The notes: a model not told the origin generated them from the letters alone. A stretch of DNA of 64,000 bases from an uncultured Clostridia bacterium (GCA_934481345.1 CAKSPF010000007.1:62001-126000); one strand, 5' to 3'; positions 22,658 through 31,922 are shown, counted from the first letter of the stretch. Program-made: numbers and translations.

Positions 22658-23290
22658 TTAACCTTCCAAAGCCTTTAAAACATTGGCTGTGGTAAGTTCT
22701 ACCGTGCTTTCACCCTTAACCTTTGTAAGCTTGCCGCGTTTTTCATAAAACTCTTTCAGCGGCTCTGTCTGCTTATGGTATACATCAAGGCGCGCCTTTA
22801 TTGTTTCCGGCTTGTCATCATTCCTTGTTACTAAAGGTGCAAGACACTTGCCGCACAGGTCGCCTTTTGATGAAGGCTTAAACATAACATGATACGTTGC
22901 TCCGCATTTGGAGCATTCTCTCCTGCCGGAAAGTCTTTCAATAATTACATTATCATCAACCTCAAGAGATAATGCCGTATCAATTTCTATACCAAAATCT
23001 TCTAATGCTTCCGCCTGAGCAATTGTCCTCGGAAAACCGTCCAAAATAAATCCGTTTTTGCAGTCATCGGCTGCAAGGCGGTCTTTAATAATATCGATTA
23101 TAGCCGCGTCGGGAACCAACTGTCCCTTATCAATATAATCCTTCGCTTTAAGACCTACCTCGCTGCCGTTTTTAATCGCCTGCCTGATAATTGCTCCTGT
23201 GGATATAGCAGGAATATCAAACTTCTCGCTCAATATTTCTGCCTGTGTGCCTTTTCCGGCACCGGGTGCTCCCAACATAATTATTCTCAT
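22658..23290 (-). CDS. adk: adenylate kinase with zinc lid (210 aa)
   Basis: ATG 23290 follows AGAGGGTGA; the frame extends upstream into secY but this start is right. The P-loop is GAPGAGKGT at residues 7-15, with the NMP-binding ARAI-type helix replaced by conserved DGFPRT and LSGRREC. The LID domain carries a four-cysteine zinc site (CSKC ... CGKC), typical of Gram-positive enzymes. It converts ATP + AMP to 2 ADP. Confidence 0.97.
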   Translation of the reverse strand: MRIIMLGAPGAGKGTQAEILSEKFDIPAISTGAIIRQAIKNGSEVGLKAKDYIDKGQLVPDAAIIDIIKDRLAADDCKNGFILDGFPRTIAQAEALEDFGIEIDTALSLEVDDNVIIERLSGRRECSKCGATYHVMFKPSSKGDLCGKCLAPLVTRNDDKPETIKARLDVYHKQTEPLKEFYEKRGKLTKVKGESTVELTTANVLKALEG

Positions 23291-23306
23291 AGCCGTCACC
23301 CTCTGC

Positions 23307-24578
23307 TTACTCAAGGAATCCCTTGTAGTGACGCATAAGCATTTGAGATTCAATCTGCTTAACCGTTTCTAACGCAACACCGACCATAATGAGCAGTGAT
23401 GTACCTCCGATAGAAATATTGAAGCGCATAACCATACCTAAAATCATCGGCAATACAGCAACAAAGCCTAAGAACACTGCACCTGCAAGAGTAACTCTTG
23501 TAAGTATTCTGCTTATATAGTCGCTTGTAGGCTTGCCCGGTCTTATTCCCGGTACAAAACCGCCGTTTCTCTTCATATTGTTTGCTATTTCTATAGGATT
23601 GAACTGAATTGCCGTATAGAAATAGGTAAAGAATATTATAAGAATGAAATATATTATTACATATATCCATGAGGTATTTGTAAACAAGCTCCAGAATTTG
23701 CCCCAGAAGGTAGAAGCACTCGGAGTATAACCCATAAATCCCATAATCGTTGACGGGAATGTCATTATACTCATGGCAAAGATTATCGGAATAACGCCTG
23801 CCATCGCAACTTTAATCGGAATATGCGTATTCTGACCGCCGTACATTTTTCTGCCGACCATACGTTTAGCATACTGAACCGGTATTCTTCTTTCGGCATT
23901 ATCTATAAATACTACGAAAGCAATCATGAACAGAGCAATAATAACTATTGCAATAAGCTGCCATATATTTACGGAACCTGCCTGGAAGTTTGCTATAAAT
24001 CCGGTTACCATTGTCGGTATTCTCGAAACTATACCTGCAAAGATGATAATGGAAATACCGTTTCCTATACCCTTATCGGTAATCTCTTCGCCGAGCCACA
24101 TAAGAAATGCTGTACCGGCTGTAAATGTAGCAACCAAAGTAATATAACCCCACGGTCCCTGATTTGTAATAACATTTCTTAAAGCAAAGTATAAACCTGT
24201 TGCCTGAATGAATGCAAGAATAACCGTGCCGTATCTGGTCCATTTTGCAATTATCTTTCTGCCTTCCTCGCCTTCTTTTGCAAGCTTTTCAAGTGCCGGA
24301 ATGGCAACCGTCAAAAGCTGCATGATAATCGACGAGTTAACGTACGGGGTGATACTCATTGCAAATATTGTAGCATTTGCGAACGCACCGCCGGAGAAAG
24401 CGTCAAGAAGTGAAAACAGGTTGTTTCCGTCTCCCAACAGTGACTGTAAAGCATCGCTTCTCAGTCCCGGTACCGGTATAAAAGTACCGAGTCTGAATAT
24501 AAAAATCATAAGCAAGGTGTAAAGCATTTTATTTCTTAAATCCGGGATCTTCCACGCGTTTCTAAGAGTCTTAAACAC
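23307..24578 (-). CDS. secY: preprotein translocase subunit SecY (423 aa)
   Basis: Ten hydrophobic membrane segments are evident, beginning after MFKTLRNAWKIPDLRNKML. Family blocks include FIPVPGLR, GIGNGISIIIFAGI, RRIPVQYAKRM and a NPIEIANNMKRNGG cytoplasmic loop. SecY forms the protein-conducting channel with SecE and SecG. It follows rplO by 1 bp and precedes adk by 16 bp. Confidence 0.97.
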   Translation of the reverse strand: MFKTLRNAWKIPDLRNKMLYTLLMIFIFRLGTFIPVPGLRSDALQSLLGDGNNLFSLLDAFSGGAFANATIFAMSITPYVNSSIIMQLLTVAIPALEKLAKEGEEGRKIIAKWTRYGTVILAFIQATGLYFALRNVITNQGPWGYITLVATFTAGTAFLMWLGEEITDKGIGNGISIIIFAGIVSRIPTMVTGFIANFQAGSVNIWQLIAIVIIALFMIAFVVFIDNAERRIPVQYAKRMVGRKMYGGQNTHIPIKVAMAGVIPIIFAMSIMTFPSTIMGFMGYTPSASTFWGKFWSLFTNTSWIYVIIYFILIIFFTYFYTAIQFNPIEIANNMKRNGGFVPGIRPGKPTSDYISRILTRVTLAGAVFLGFVAVLPMILGMVMRFNISIGGTSLLIMVGVALETVKQIESQMLMRHYKGFLE

Positions 24579-24579
24579 T

Positions 24580-25020
24580 TTACATCACCTCAGCCTTTCC
24601 GCCGGCAGCTTCGATTTTTTCTTTTGCTGCCGCAGTAAATTTGCTAGCCTTTACTGTGATTTTTTTAGAAACATCTCCGTTACCGAGGACCTTGACGCCG
24701 TCTAAAGTCTTGGATATAATTCCTGCATCCTTTAAAGCCTGTGCGTCTACAACAGCTCCGTCCTCAAATTTATTAAGGTCTGCCAATTTAACCTCGGCAT
24801 ACTGTTTAGCAAAAATATTTGTGAAACCACGCTTCGGCAATCTTCTGTAAATAGGCATCTGTCCGCCTTCAAAGCCGACTCTTACACCGCCGCCGGATCT
24901 TGCATTCTGACCCTTGTGACCGCGTCCTGCCGTTTTGCCGTTACCTGAACCGTGACCTCTGCCTTTTCTTTTTGAATCCTTAGTGGAACCAACGCTTGGA
25001 GTAAGTTCAAATAATTTCAT
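24580..25020 (-). CDS. rplO: 50S ribosomal protein L15 (146 aa)
   Basis: The product begins MKLFELTPSVGSTKDSKRKGRGHGSGNGKTAGRGHKGQ, the glycine- and arginine-rich L15 extension that threads into 23S rRNA, and its C-terminal globular part has VKVLGNGDVSKKITVKA. It is 1 bp upstream of secY. Confidence 0.97.
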   Translation of the reverse strand: MKLFELTPSVGSTKDSKRKGRGHGSGNGKTAGRGHKGQNARSGGGVRVGFEGGQMPIYRRLPKRGFTNIFAKQYAEVKLADLNKFEDGAVVDAQALKDAGIISKTLDGVKVLGNGDVSKKITVKASKFTAAAKEKIEAAGGKAEVM

Positions 25021-25040
25021 CTAAGGCACCTCCTTTTAGA

Positions 25041-25220
25041 TTATATTTCCTCTGCACTGACTAAGTGGCTTACTTTTGATACCATACCTTTAATCTGCGG
25101 TGTAGCATCATGTATTTTTTCGTCTCTGATTTTCTTTAATCCCAAAGCTTTAACCGTTGCAATCTGGTCTTTTTTGCAGCCGATTGTGCTTTTAACTAAA
25201 GTAACTTTTATTTTAGCCAT
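25041..25220 (-). CDS. rpmD: 50S ribosomal protein L30 (59 aa)
   Basis: A 59-codon frame with AGGAGGA ahead of ATG 25220. The product begins MAKIKVTLVKSTIGCKKDQ and continues GLKKIRDEKIHDATPQIKGMV, the compact bacterial L30. It lies between rpsE and rplO in the canonical spc order. Confidence 0.96.
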   Translation of the reverse strand: MAKIKVTLVKSTIGCKKDQIATVKALGLKKIRDEKIHDATPQIKGMVSKVSHLVSAEEI

Positions 25221-25261
25221 TGTTAATATCCTCCTAATAAAATTAAACGCTTAATCTGCAA

Positions 25262-25762
25262 TCAGCCCATCAGTTCTTCAACTGTTTTACCTCTTAAAGC
25301 AGCTACTTCAGAAGCAACCTTAAGATTCTTAAGACCTTCAATTGTTGCGTTTACAAGATTGTGAGGATTGTTTGAACGAAGTGACTTCGTTCTTATATCA
25401 CGGATTCCGGCAAGCTCAAGAACGGCTCTCGCACATCCTCCGGCAATAACTCCGGTACCTTCACCGGCAGGTTTCAACAATACTCGTCCTGCACCGTACT
25501 CACCGATTATTTCGTGAGCTATTGTTGTACCAACCATAGGAACAGTAATCATATTCTTCTTAGCGTCATCAATAGCCTTTCTTACAGCATCCGGAATTTC
25601 GGCAGCCTTACCGGTACCTGCTCCGACATGACCGTTTTCATCGCCAACTACAACAAGAACACTAAACCTGAAGGTTCTTCCGCCCTTTACAACCTTAGCA
25701 ACACGATTGATGTTAACGATTTTTTCTCTTATATCTAATTCGTCTGCATTAATTCTTTCCAT
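25262..25762 (-). CDS. rpsE: 30S ribosomal protein S5 (166 aa)
   Basis: The S5 double-stranded RNA-binding N-domain (EKIVNINRVAKVVKGGRTFRF) and C-domain (GTGVIAGGCARAVLELAGIRDI) are complete. S5 contributes to decoding accuracy and mRNA unwinding. Short gap to rplR, AGGAGG-type site ahead. Confidence 0.97.
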   Translation of the reverse strand: MERINADELDIREKIVNINRVAKVVKGGRTFRFSVLVVVGDENGHVGAGTGKAAEIPDAVRKAIDDAKKNMITVPMVGTTIAHEIIGEYGAGRVLLKPAGEGTGVIAGGCARAVLELAGIRDIRTKSLRSNNPHNLVNATIEGLKNLKVASEVAALRGKTVEELMG

Positions 25763-25782
25763 AAAAGCTTTTTACCTCCTTT

Positions 25783-26151
25783 TTAGAATTCTAATCCGCC
25801 TTCTCTGGCACCCTCGGCAAGCTCCTGTACTCTGCCGTGGTAAACGTAACCGCCTCTGTCAAATACAACGGCTTTTATACCTTTTTCAACAGCTTTCTTT
25901 GCAACGAGAAGACCAACTTCTTTTGCAGCAGCCTTGTTACCGCCGTATCCGAGTTTTTCTTTTATTTCTTTGTCAAGACTTGACGCTGAAACCAAGGTGT
26001 TACCGGTCGTATCGTCTATAACCTGAGCATATATGTTGCTGAGGCTGCGATATACATTAAGTCTCGGGCGATTAGGAGTACCGGAAACATTTTTTCTTAC
26101 TCTATAATGTCTTTTTATTCTTTGTGCATTACTGCTTTTTCTACTAATCAT
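25783..26151 (-). CDS. rplR: 50S ribosomal protein L18 (122 aa)
   Basis: Complete L18 with a basic N-terminus (RIKRHYRVRKNVSGT), the core RPRLNVYRSLSNIYAQVIDD and the end AREGGLEF. It binds 5S rRNA together with L5. Spaced 21 bp from rplF. Confidence 0.97.
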   Translation of the reverse strand: MISRKSSNAQRIKRHYRVRKNVSGTPNRPRLNVYRSLSNIYAQVIDDTTGNTLVSASSLDKEIKEKLGYGGNKAAAKEVGLLVAKKAVEKGIKAVVFDRGGYVYHGRVQELAEGAREGGLEF

Positions 26152-26172
26152 TATCGTTTACTCCTTTCCGGA

Positions 26173-26718
26173 TTATTTTTTAGCGCCGGTTTTACCTTCT
26201 TTTCTTCTGATTACTTCATCGGCATACTTGATACCTTTGCCCTTATAAGGTTCAGGCAATCTCTTTTCTCTTACAACAGCAGCAATCTGACCTACTATCT
26301 GCTTGTCGATACCCTTAACGATAATTGTGTTCGGGTCCGGAACTTCAAATGTATGATCGTCGCCGTCTTCCATTTCAACCGGATGTGAATATCCCAAAGA
26401 AAGAACGAGCTTCTTGCCCTGTTTCTGGCATCTGTAACCAACACCGTTTATCTGCAATGTTTTCTGATAACCTTCCGTTACACCAACAACCATGTTGTTG
26501 ATAAGAGTTCTTGTAAGACCGTGAAGAGATCTGTTTTCTTTAAGGTCGTTCGGTCTTTCAACGATAATCTGGTTACCTTCAACTTTAATTAACATATTTT
26601 TATGAAGTACCTTTGACAAAGTACCCTTAGGTCCTTTAACCGTAACTTCATTGTTTTCACCAACCTGCACTGTTACACCGGCAGGGATGTCTATAGGCAT
26701 TCTACCAATACGTGACAA
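26173..26718 (-). CDS. rplF: 50S ribosomal protein L6 (181 aa), TTG start
   Basis: TTG 26718 lies 8 nt after AGGAGG and gives MSRIGRMPIDIPAGV, the normal L6 start; the GTG at 26727 is part of the ribosome site. Two L6 repeats are present, the second ending in RLPEPYKGKGIKYADEVIRRKEGKTG. L6 sits by the factor-binding centre of the 50S subunit. Confidence 0.96.
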   Translation of the reverse strand: MSRIGRMPIDIPAGVTVQVGENNEVTVKGPKGTLSKVLHKNMLIKVEGNQIIVERPNDLKENRSLHGLTRTLINNMVVGVTEGYQKTLQINGVGYRCQKQGKKLVLSLGYSHPVEMEDGDDHTFEVPDPNTIIVKGIDKQIVGQIAAVVREKRLPEPYKGKGIKYADEVIRRKEGKTGAKK

Positions 26719-26746
26719 TTTTTTCACCTCCTGAATATTAGAGTAA

Positions 26747-27145
26747 TTACCAAATAAATGCTAACACTTCGCCGCCCACATTGAGCTTTCTTGCTTCTTT
26801 ATCGGTCATAATACCTTTAGAAGTAGAAATGATGGCAATACCAAGACCTTTTAATACTCTCGGTAATTCTTCCTTACTGGCATATACTCTGAGTCCCGGC
26901 TTTGAAACTCTCTTTAAACCGGTAATAACCTTCTGCTTATTTGCGCCGTATTTAAGATTTATCTTAATTACGCCCTGTAATCCGTCCTCTATAACTTCAT
27001 AACCGTTGATGTAGCCTTCTTCATTCAAAATTCTTGCGATTTCGATTTTGAGCTTAGAAGCGGGCACATTTACGGATTCATGTTTTGAAGAATTTGCATT
27101 TCTGATACGAGTAAGCATATCAGCGATTGGATCGGTAATTTGCAT
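26747..27145 (-). CDS. rpsH: 30S ribosomal protein S8 (132 aa)
   Basis: The product begins MQITDPIADMLTRIRNANSSKHESV and ends STSKGIMTDKEARKLNVGGEVLAFIW, both S8 signatures. It binds the central 16S domain and in many bacteria feeds back on the spc operon. Confidence 0.97.
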   Translation of the reverse strand: MQITDPIADMLTRIRNANSSKHESVNVPASKLKIEIARILNEEGYINGYEVIEDGLQGVIKINLKYGANKQKVITGLKRVSKPGLRVYASKEELPRVLKGLGIAIISTSKGIMTDKEARKLNVGGEVLAFIW

Positions 27146-27180
27146 TGTGCTACCTCCTTTTTAATTCCTATTGCTATATT

Positions 27181-27366
27181 TTACCAACTTGCTTTTTTAA
27201 CACCCGGAATCTGACCCTTGTAAGCAAGCTCTCTGAAGCATATACGGCAAATGCCGAATTTTCTTAAATATGCATGCGGTCTTCCACAGATTTTGCATCT
27301 GGTATATTCACGGGTCTTATATTTCTGCGGTTTCTGCTGTTTTAAAATCATAGCTTTTTTAGCCAT
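27181..27366 (-). CDS. rpsZ: 30S ribosomal protein S14, zinc-type (61 aa)
   Basis: The short 61-residue form with the zinc motif CKICGRPHAYLRKFGICRIC. It is in its usual place between rplE and rpsH. The protein lies in the 30S head. Confidence 0.96.
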   Translation of the reverse strand: MAKKAMILKQQKPQKYKTREYTRCKICGRPHAYLRKFGICRICFRELAYKGQIPGVKKASW

Positions 27367-27382
27367 TGTGATATACCCCCTC

Positions 27383-27925
27383 TCACGCCTTTATGAACGG
27401 AGCGCCCATTAATGAAAGCAACTCTCTTGCTTCTTCGTCGGTATGTGCTGTAGTAACGAAGATTATATCCATACCTCTGATTTTGTCAATTTTATCATAG
27501 TCGATTTCAGGGAATATAAGCTGTTCCTTGATACCTAATGCATAGTTGCCTCTGCCGTCAAAAGAGTTAGGATTGATACCTCTGAAATCTCTTACTCTCG
27601 GGAGTGCAACATTGAATAATCTGTCCAAAAATTCATACATCTTGTCGCTGCGAAGAGTTACCTTGCATCCAAGGTTCATGCCTTCTCTGATTTTAAAGTT
27701 TGCAACAGACTTCTTTGCTTTTGTTATAACCGGTTTCTGTCCTGTTATAGCAGCCAAATCAGCAGCTGCAGACTCAAGTGCTTTAGCATTGTCTTTTGCT
27801 TCGCCAACGCCGATGTTTATTACTATTTTATCAAGCTTTGGAATTTGCATTGGGCTTTTGTAGCCATACTTTTCCATAAGAGCTTTTCTGACTTCCTGTT
27901 CGTATTTCGCTCTCATACTGGTCAT
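27383..27925 (-). CDS. rplE: 50S ribosomal protein L5 (180 aa)
   Basis: Complete L5: IPKLDKIVINIGVGEAKDN, GCKVTLRSDKMYEFLDRL and the end TAHTDEEARELLSLMGAPF. It binds 5S rRNA and contacts P-site tRNA. A GGAGG site lies about 10 nt before ATG 27925. Confidence 0.97.
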   Translation of the reverse strand: MTSMRAKYEQEVRKALMEKYGYKSPMQIPKLDKIVINIGVGEAKDNAKALESAAADLAAITGQKPVITKAKKSVANFKIREGMNLGCKVTLRSDKMYEFLDRLFNVALPRVRDFRGINPNSFDGRGNYALGIKEQLIFPEIDYDKIDKIRGMDIIFVTTAHTDEEARELLSLMGAPFIKA

Positions 27926-27951
27926 GTGCGAAAATCCTCCTCTCTGTAACT

Positions 27952-28278
27952 TTAGTCATCTAAAACTTCCATGCAGTTTTTGCACATTCTTGATTTTGTG
28001 CCGTCGCCCATGATTTTGTAACCGATTCTTGTGGGCTTGCCGCACTTATCGCAGATATGCATTACCTTGCAGGCATATATGGGAGCTTCCTGATGAATAA
28101 TGCCGCCTGTTTCTCCGGCTTTTCTTGCCTTGGTATGCTTTGTAACCATGTTAACGCCTTCGACAATAACTGTTCTCTTATTAACACCTACTGACAAAAC
28201 CTTACCTTTTTTTCCTTTATCTTTACCGGAAATAACTACTACGTTATCACCTTTTTTAATATGAATTTTATTTTTCAT
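27952..28278 (-). CDS. rplX: 50S ribosomal protein L24 with a C-terminal zinc ribbon (108 aa)
   Basis: The KOW domain is at the start (KGDNVVVISGKDKGKKGKVL), and the C-terminus carries a four-cysteine ribbon (CDKCGKPT ... CKNC). L24 is an early assembly protein at the exit tunnel. The ribbon is a known variant in some Bacillota. Confidence 0.97.
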   Translation of the reverse strand: MKNKIHIKKGDNVVVISGKDKGKKGKVLSVGVNKRTVIVEGVNMVTKHTKARKAGETGGIIHQEAPIYACKVMHICDKCGKPTRIGYKIMGDGTKSRMCKNCMEVLDD

Positions 28279-28292
28279 GTTTTGTCACCTCC

Positions 28293-28661
28293 CTACAGAA
28301 CTTCCGGTGCTAATGATAAAATTTTCATATACTCTTTATCTCTAAGCTCGCGGGCTATAGGTCCAAATATACGAGTACCTCTTGGGTTTTTATCATCTCT
28401 TATTATAACTGCTGCGTTTTCGTCAAATCTGATATAGGTTCCGTCATTTCTTCTGAGGCCTTTTACCGAACGAACGACAACAGCCTTAACAACATCGCCT
28501 TTTTTAACAACACCGCCGGGTGTTGCTTTTTTGACCGAAGCAACAACAACATCGCCGATATTAGCATATTTTCTTTTACTGCCGCCTAAAACCCTGATGC
28601 ACATGATTTCTTTTGCACCTGTGTTGTCGGCAACTTTTAATAAAGTCTGCGGTTGAATCAC
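28293..28661 (-). CDS. rplN: 50S ribosomal protein L14 (122 aa)
   Basis: The product begins MIQPQTLLKVADNTGAKEIMCIRVLGG and ends with LRDKEYMKILSLAPEVL, the complete universal L14. It forms the inter-subunit bridge with 16S rRNA. Gap to rplX is 14 bp. Confidence 0.97.
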   Translation of the reverse strand: MIQPQTLLKVADNTGAKEIMCIRVLGGSKRKYANIGDVVVASVKKATPGGVVKKGDVVKAVVVRSVKGLRRNDGTYIRFDENAAVIIRDDKNPRGTRIFGPIARELRDKEYMKILSLAPEVL

Positions 28662-28683
28662 TTGACTCTCTCCTTCCTAAAAA

Positions 28684-28938
28684 TTACTGAGCTTTCTCAA
28701 CTATTTCAACCAATCTCCATCTTTTATCCTTAGAGAGAGGTCTGGTCTCCATAACTTTTACTCTATCACCTATGCCGGCAATATTTTCTTCATCATGAGC
28801 CTTTAATTTATAAGTTCTTTTAACGATTTTGCTGTATAATTTGTGCTTTACGTTTTCCTCGATAGCTACAACAATTGTTTTGTCCATTTTATTGCTGATA
28901 ACTTTACCGATACGAGTTTTTCTGTAATTACGTTCCAT
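28684..28938 (-). CDS. rpsQ: 30S ribosomal protein S17 (84 aa)
   Basis: OB-fold S17 with RKTRIGKVISNKMDKTIVVAIEENVKH and the GIGDRVKVMETRPLSKDKRWRLV block. It binds the 5' domain of 16S rRNA. Full length. Confidence 0.97.
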   Translation of the reverse strand: MERNYRKTRIGKVISNKMDKTIVVAIEENVKHKLYSKIVKRTYKLKAHDEENIAGIGDRVKVMETRPLSKDKRWRLVEIVEKAQ

Positions 28939-28960
28939 TCTTATATTTCCTCCTCTCTAA

Positions 28961-29161
28961 TCAGGCAGTCTGATTTAATTCTCTTTCACGAAGGATTGTT
29001 TTTACTTTGGCAATGGTTCTCTTTACATCAGTAATCACTCTTGGATTGTCGAGCTGATTTGTAGCATGCTGGAATCTGAGATTAAAAAGCTCTGCTTTTA
29101 AATCCTCTAATTTCTGATTTAATTCATCATTTGTAAGATCTCTGATTTCATTAATTTTCAC
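28961..29161 (-). CDS. rpmC: 50S ribosomal protein L29 (66 aa), GTG start
   Basis: GTG 29161 follows GGAGGGTGA and gives MKINEIRDLTNDELNQKL, a 66-residue two-helix L29; the upstream frame belongs to rplP. The gene overlaps the end of rplP by 11 bp, so the two are coupled. L29 lines the exit tunnel where chaperones dock. Confidence 0.95.
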   Translation of the reverse strand: MKINEIRDLTNDELNQKLEDLKAELFNLRFQHATNQLDNPRVITDVKRTIAKVKTILRERELNQTA

Positions 29162-29591
29162 TCGAATCACCCTCCGTTTCCTCTGTTTCGCGGACAATTA
29201 CCTTAGTCTTTATTGGAAGTTTGTGAGCAGCAAGTCTGAGTGCTTCTTTTGCAATTTCCTCAGAAACTCCGCCGATTTCAAACATAACTCTGCCCGGCTT
29301 TACTACTGCAACCCAGTATTCCGGTGATCCTTTACCGGAACCCATTCGGGTTTCAGCAGGTTTTTCCGTTATAGGCTTATCAGGGAAGATTTTAATCCAA
29401 ACCTGACCGCCTCTTTTTGTATATCTTGTCATTGCTACTCTGGCAGCTTCTATCTGGTTGCTTGTAATCCAAGCCGGCTCTAATGCCTGCAAACCGAAAT
29501 CACCGTATGCAACCTTGTTACCACGCGTAGCTTTGCCCTTCATGCGGCCTCTCATTACTTTTCTGTATTTAACTCTTTTTGGTAACAACAT
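29151..29591 (-). CDS. rplP: 50S ribosomal protein L16 (146 aa)
   Basis: The product begins MLLPKRVKYRKVMRGRMKGKATRGN and contains WIKIFPDKPITEKPAETRMGSGKG, the loop close to the A site. It lies 2 bp after rpsC. Confidence 0.97.
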   Translation of the reverse strand: MLLPKRVKYRKVMRGRMKGKATRGNKVAYGDFGLQALEPAWITSNQIEAARVAMTRYTKRGGQVWIKIFPDKPITEKPAETRMGSGKGSPEYWVAVVKPGRVMFEIGGVSEEIAKEALRLAAHKLPIKTKVIVRETEETEGDSSEN

Positions 29592-29593
29592 GA

Positions 29594-30298
29594 TTATCTG
29601 CCTCCTTTACTCTTAGGTCCTCTGCCCCTTGATGAATTTCTCTCCTTAGGAGCTTCAAACTGCTTAGCGGCATTTAAAACTTCACCTTTGTAAATCCAAA
29701 CCTTAACACCGATTTTACCGTATGTTGTGTCTGCCTCTGCAAAGCCGTAGTCTATGTCTGCTCTCAATGTCTGAAGCGGAATAGTGCCTTCATGGTAATG
29801 CTCGCTTCTTGCGATTTCTGCACCGCCCAAACGGCCGGAGCATGTTGTCTTGATACCCTTAGCACCCATCTTCATAGCTCTCTGCATAACCTGCTTCATT
29901 GCACGTCTGAAGGAAATTCTTCTTTCAAGCTGCGAAGCAATGTTTTCAGCTGCGAGCTGAGCGTTAACTTCAGCATTTCTTACCTCTACAACGTCGATTA
30001 TTACATTTTTACCAATGAGTTTTTCAACGCTTGCTTTGATTTTATCTTTTTCTGCGCCCTGCTTACCTATCAAAACACCGGGCTTTGCGGTATGAATATG
30101 AATTCTTACCTTATCATCATTTCTTTCAATCTCTATTTTTGCTATACCGGCTGAGAAAAGAGATTTTTTAAGAAATTTTCTTATATTGTAATCTTCTACG
30201 AGATTATCACCAAAATTTTTCTTGTCAGCGTACCACTTGGAATCCCAATCCTTGATAACGCCTACTCTTAATCCGTGCGGATGTACTTTCTGACCCAA
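29594..30298 (-). CDS. rpsC: 30S ribosomal protein S3 (234 aa)
   Basis: Complete S3 with a KH-type RNA-binding domain (KPGVLIGKQGAEKDKI) and the C-terminal domain (GRLGGAEIARSEHYHEGTIPLQTLRADIDYG). It forms part of the mRNA entry helicase with S4 and S5. Confidence 0.97.
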   Translation of the reverse strand: MGQKVHPHGLRVGVIKDWDSKWYADKKNFGDNLVEDYNIRKFLKKSLFSAGIAKIEIERNDDKVRIHIHTAKPGVLIGKQGAEKDKIKASVEKLIGKNVIIDVVEVRNAEVNAQLAAENIASQLERRISFRRAMKQVMQRAMKMGAKGIKTTCSGRLGGAEIARSEHYHEGTIPLQTLRADIDYGFAEADTTYGKIGVKVWIYKGEVLNAAKQFEAPKERNSSRGRGPKSKGGR

Positions 30299-30317
30299 GG
30301 TTCGTTCCTCCTTTACA

Positions 30318-30674
30318 TTAATCTCTTTCTTTAAGAACTACAGTGATGTGGCTTGTTCTCTTTCTGATTCTGAAAGCCCTTCCCTGCGCTCTTGGCATAA
30401 CCCTCTTAAGTGTAGGTCCCTGGTTGGCATAAATTTCTGCAACATAAAGCTTTTCAACATCCATTTCGTGATTGTTTTCAGCATTTGCGATAGCAGAGTT
30501 AACCAACTTTTCAACGATCGGCGATGCAGCCTTCGGTGTGAACTTTAATATCGCGAGAGCCTCACCAACGTTTTTGTTTCTGATTAAATCTATAACAGTT
30601 TTAACTTTTCTTGAAGAAATACGAGCATAGCTTACTTTAGCTCTTGCTTCCTTTGCAACGATTGCTTCTTCCAT
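30318..30674 (-). CDS. rplV: 50S ribosomal protein L22 (118 aa)
   Basis: The product has the L22 core ARISSRKVKTVIDLIRNKNVGEAL and the tunnel loop GPTLKRVMPRAQGRAFRIRKRTSHI. Residues in this loop are where macrolide resistance changes occur; the sequence here is the normal type. Confidence 0.97.
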   Translation of the reverse strand: MEEAIVAKEARAKVSYARISSRKVKTVIDLIRNKNVGEALAILKFTPKAASPIVEKLVNSAIANAENNHEMDVEKLYVAEIYANQGPTLKRVMPRAQGRAFRIRKRTSHITVVLKERD

Positions 30675-30719
30675 GCGTAAATCCTCCTTTCCGGATTTTA
30701 TGATTTATAAGTTTTATTA

Positions 30720-30998
30720 TTATCGTACTCCGGTTGTCTTTGCGCCTGCATGACCTTTGAATGTTCTTGTAGGTGCAAATTCTCCCAACTTATGACCAAC
30801 CATATCTTCACTTACATATACCGGAACATGTTTTCTTCCGTCATGTACAGCGATTGTATGGCCAACCATCTCAGGAAATATTGTAGATGCCCTTGACCAG
30901 GTCTTGATAACGATCTTTTCACCGGCATTGTTCATGTCAATAATTTTCTTTAAAAGTTTTTCATCAACAAAAGGTCCTTTTTTTATCGATCTTCCCAT
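30720..30998 (-). CDS. rpsS: 30S ribosomal protein S19 (92 aa)
   Basis: Typical S19: MGRSIKKGPFVDEKLLKKI, then HTIAVHDGRKHVPVYVSEDMVGHKLGEFAPTRTF. It binds the head of the 30S subunit with S13. Confidence 0.97.
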   Translation of the reverse strand: MGRSIKKGPFVDEKLLKKIIDMNNAGEKIVIKTWSRASTIFPEMVGHTIAVHDGRKHVPVYVSEDMVGHKLGEFAPTRTFKGHAGAKTTGVR

Positions 30999-31045
30999 TG
31001 ACTAAACCTCCTCCCGAATATATGGTCTGTATTAGTATCAAGAAA

Positions 31046-31879
31046 CTATCTGCCGTTTCTTCTCTTAACGATATACTTGCTGCTCTGTTTTTTCTTCTTG
31101 CGGGTTTTGTATCCCAATGTAGGTTTACCCCAAGGAGTAACAGGTCCGGGCATACCGACAGGTGACTTACCTTCACCACCGCCGTGAGGATGGTCGCATG
31201 GGTTCATAACAACACCGCGGACGGTAGGTCTCCAACCCATATGTCTCTTTCTTCCTGCTTTACCGATTGAAATATTGCTGTGTTCAATATTTCCAACCTG
31301 TCCTATTGTAGCTCTGCACTCAAGGCTTACCATTCTTACTTCGCCGGAAGGAAGTCTTACCTGAGCGTAATCTCCTTCTTTAGCCATAAGCTGAGCCGCA
31401 TTTCCTGCCGCTCTTACCATCTGAGCGCCTCTGCCGGGGAATAATTCAATATTGTGAATTAAAGTACCCACCGGAATGTCTGCAATCTTTAATGCATTAC
31501 CCGGCTTAATATCAGCATCTGAGCCCGAACGAACAACGTCGCCCACTTTAAGCTCGTTAGGAGCAATGATATAACTCTTTGTGCCGTCCTCATACTGAAT
31601 AAGTGCGATATTGGCACTTCTGTTAGGATCGTACTCGATTGTCATAACATTTGCATTCATGCCGTCTTTAGATCTTTTGAAATCTATAATTCTGTATTTA
31701 TTTCTGTTACCGCCGCCTCTGTGACGAACTGTTATTCTTCCGTAAGAATTTCTGCCGGAATTTTTCTTTTTGGGTTCCAGCAATGATTTTTCCGGTGCAA
31801 CCTTAGAAAGCTCTTCAAAGGTTGAAACAGTCATAAATCTGCGTGCGGGAGATGTAGGATTATACTTCTTAATTGCCAT
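31046..31879 (-). CDS. rplB: 50S ribosomal protein L2 (277 aa)
   Basis: Full L2 with the RHRGGGNRNKYRIIDFKR block and the conserved catalytic-centre region GVVMNPCDHPHGGGEGKSP, including the functionally important histidine. It assembles near the peptidyl-transferase centre. Gap to rpsS is 47 bp. Confidence 0.97.
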   Translation of the reverse strand: MAIKKYNPTSPARRFMTVSTFEELSKVAPEKSLLEPKKKNSGRNSYGRITVRHRGGGNRNKYRIIDFKRSKDGMNANVMTIEYDPNRSANIALIQYEDGTKSYIIAPNELKVGDVVRSGSDADIKPGNALKIADIPVGTLIHNIELFPGRGAQMVRAAGNAAQLMAKEGDYAQVRLPSGEVRMVSLECRATIGQVGNIEHSNISIGKAGRKRHMGWRPTVRGVVMNPCDHPHGGGEGKSPVGMPGPVTPWGKPTLGYKTRKKKKQSSKYIVKRRNGR

Positions 31880-31922
31880 TTCCTTTTCACTCCTTAATTA
31901 GTTTTTAACCATTTCCGTAAAA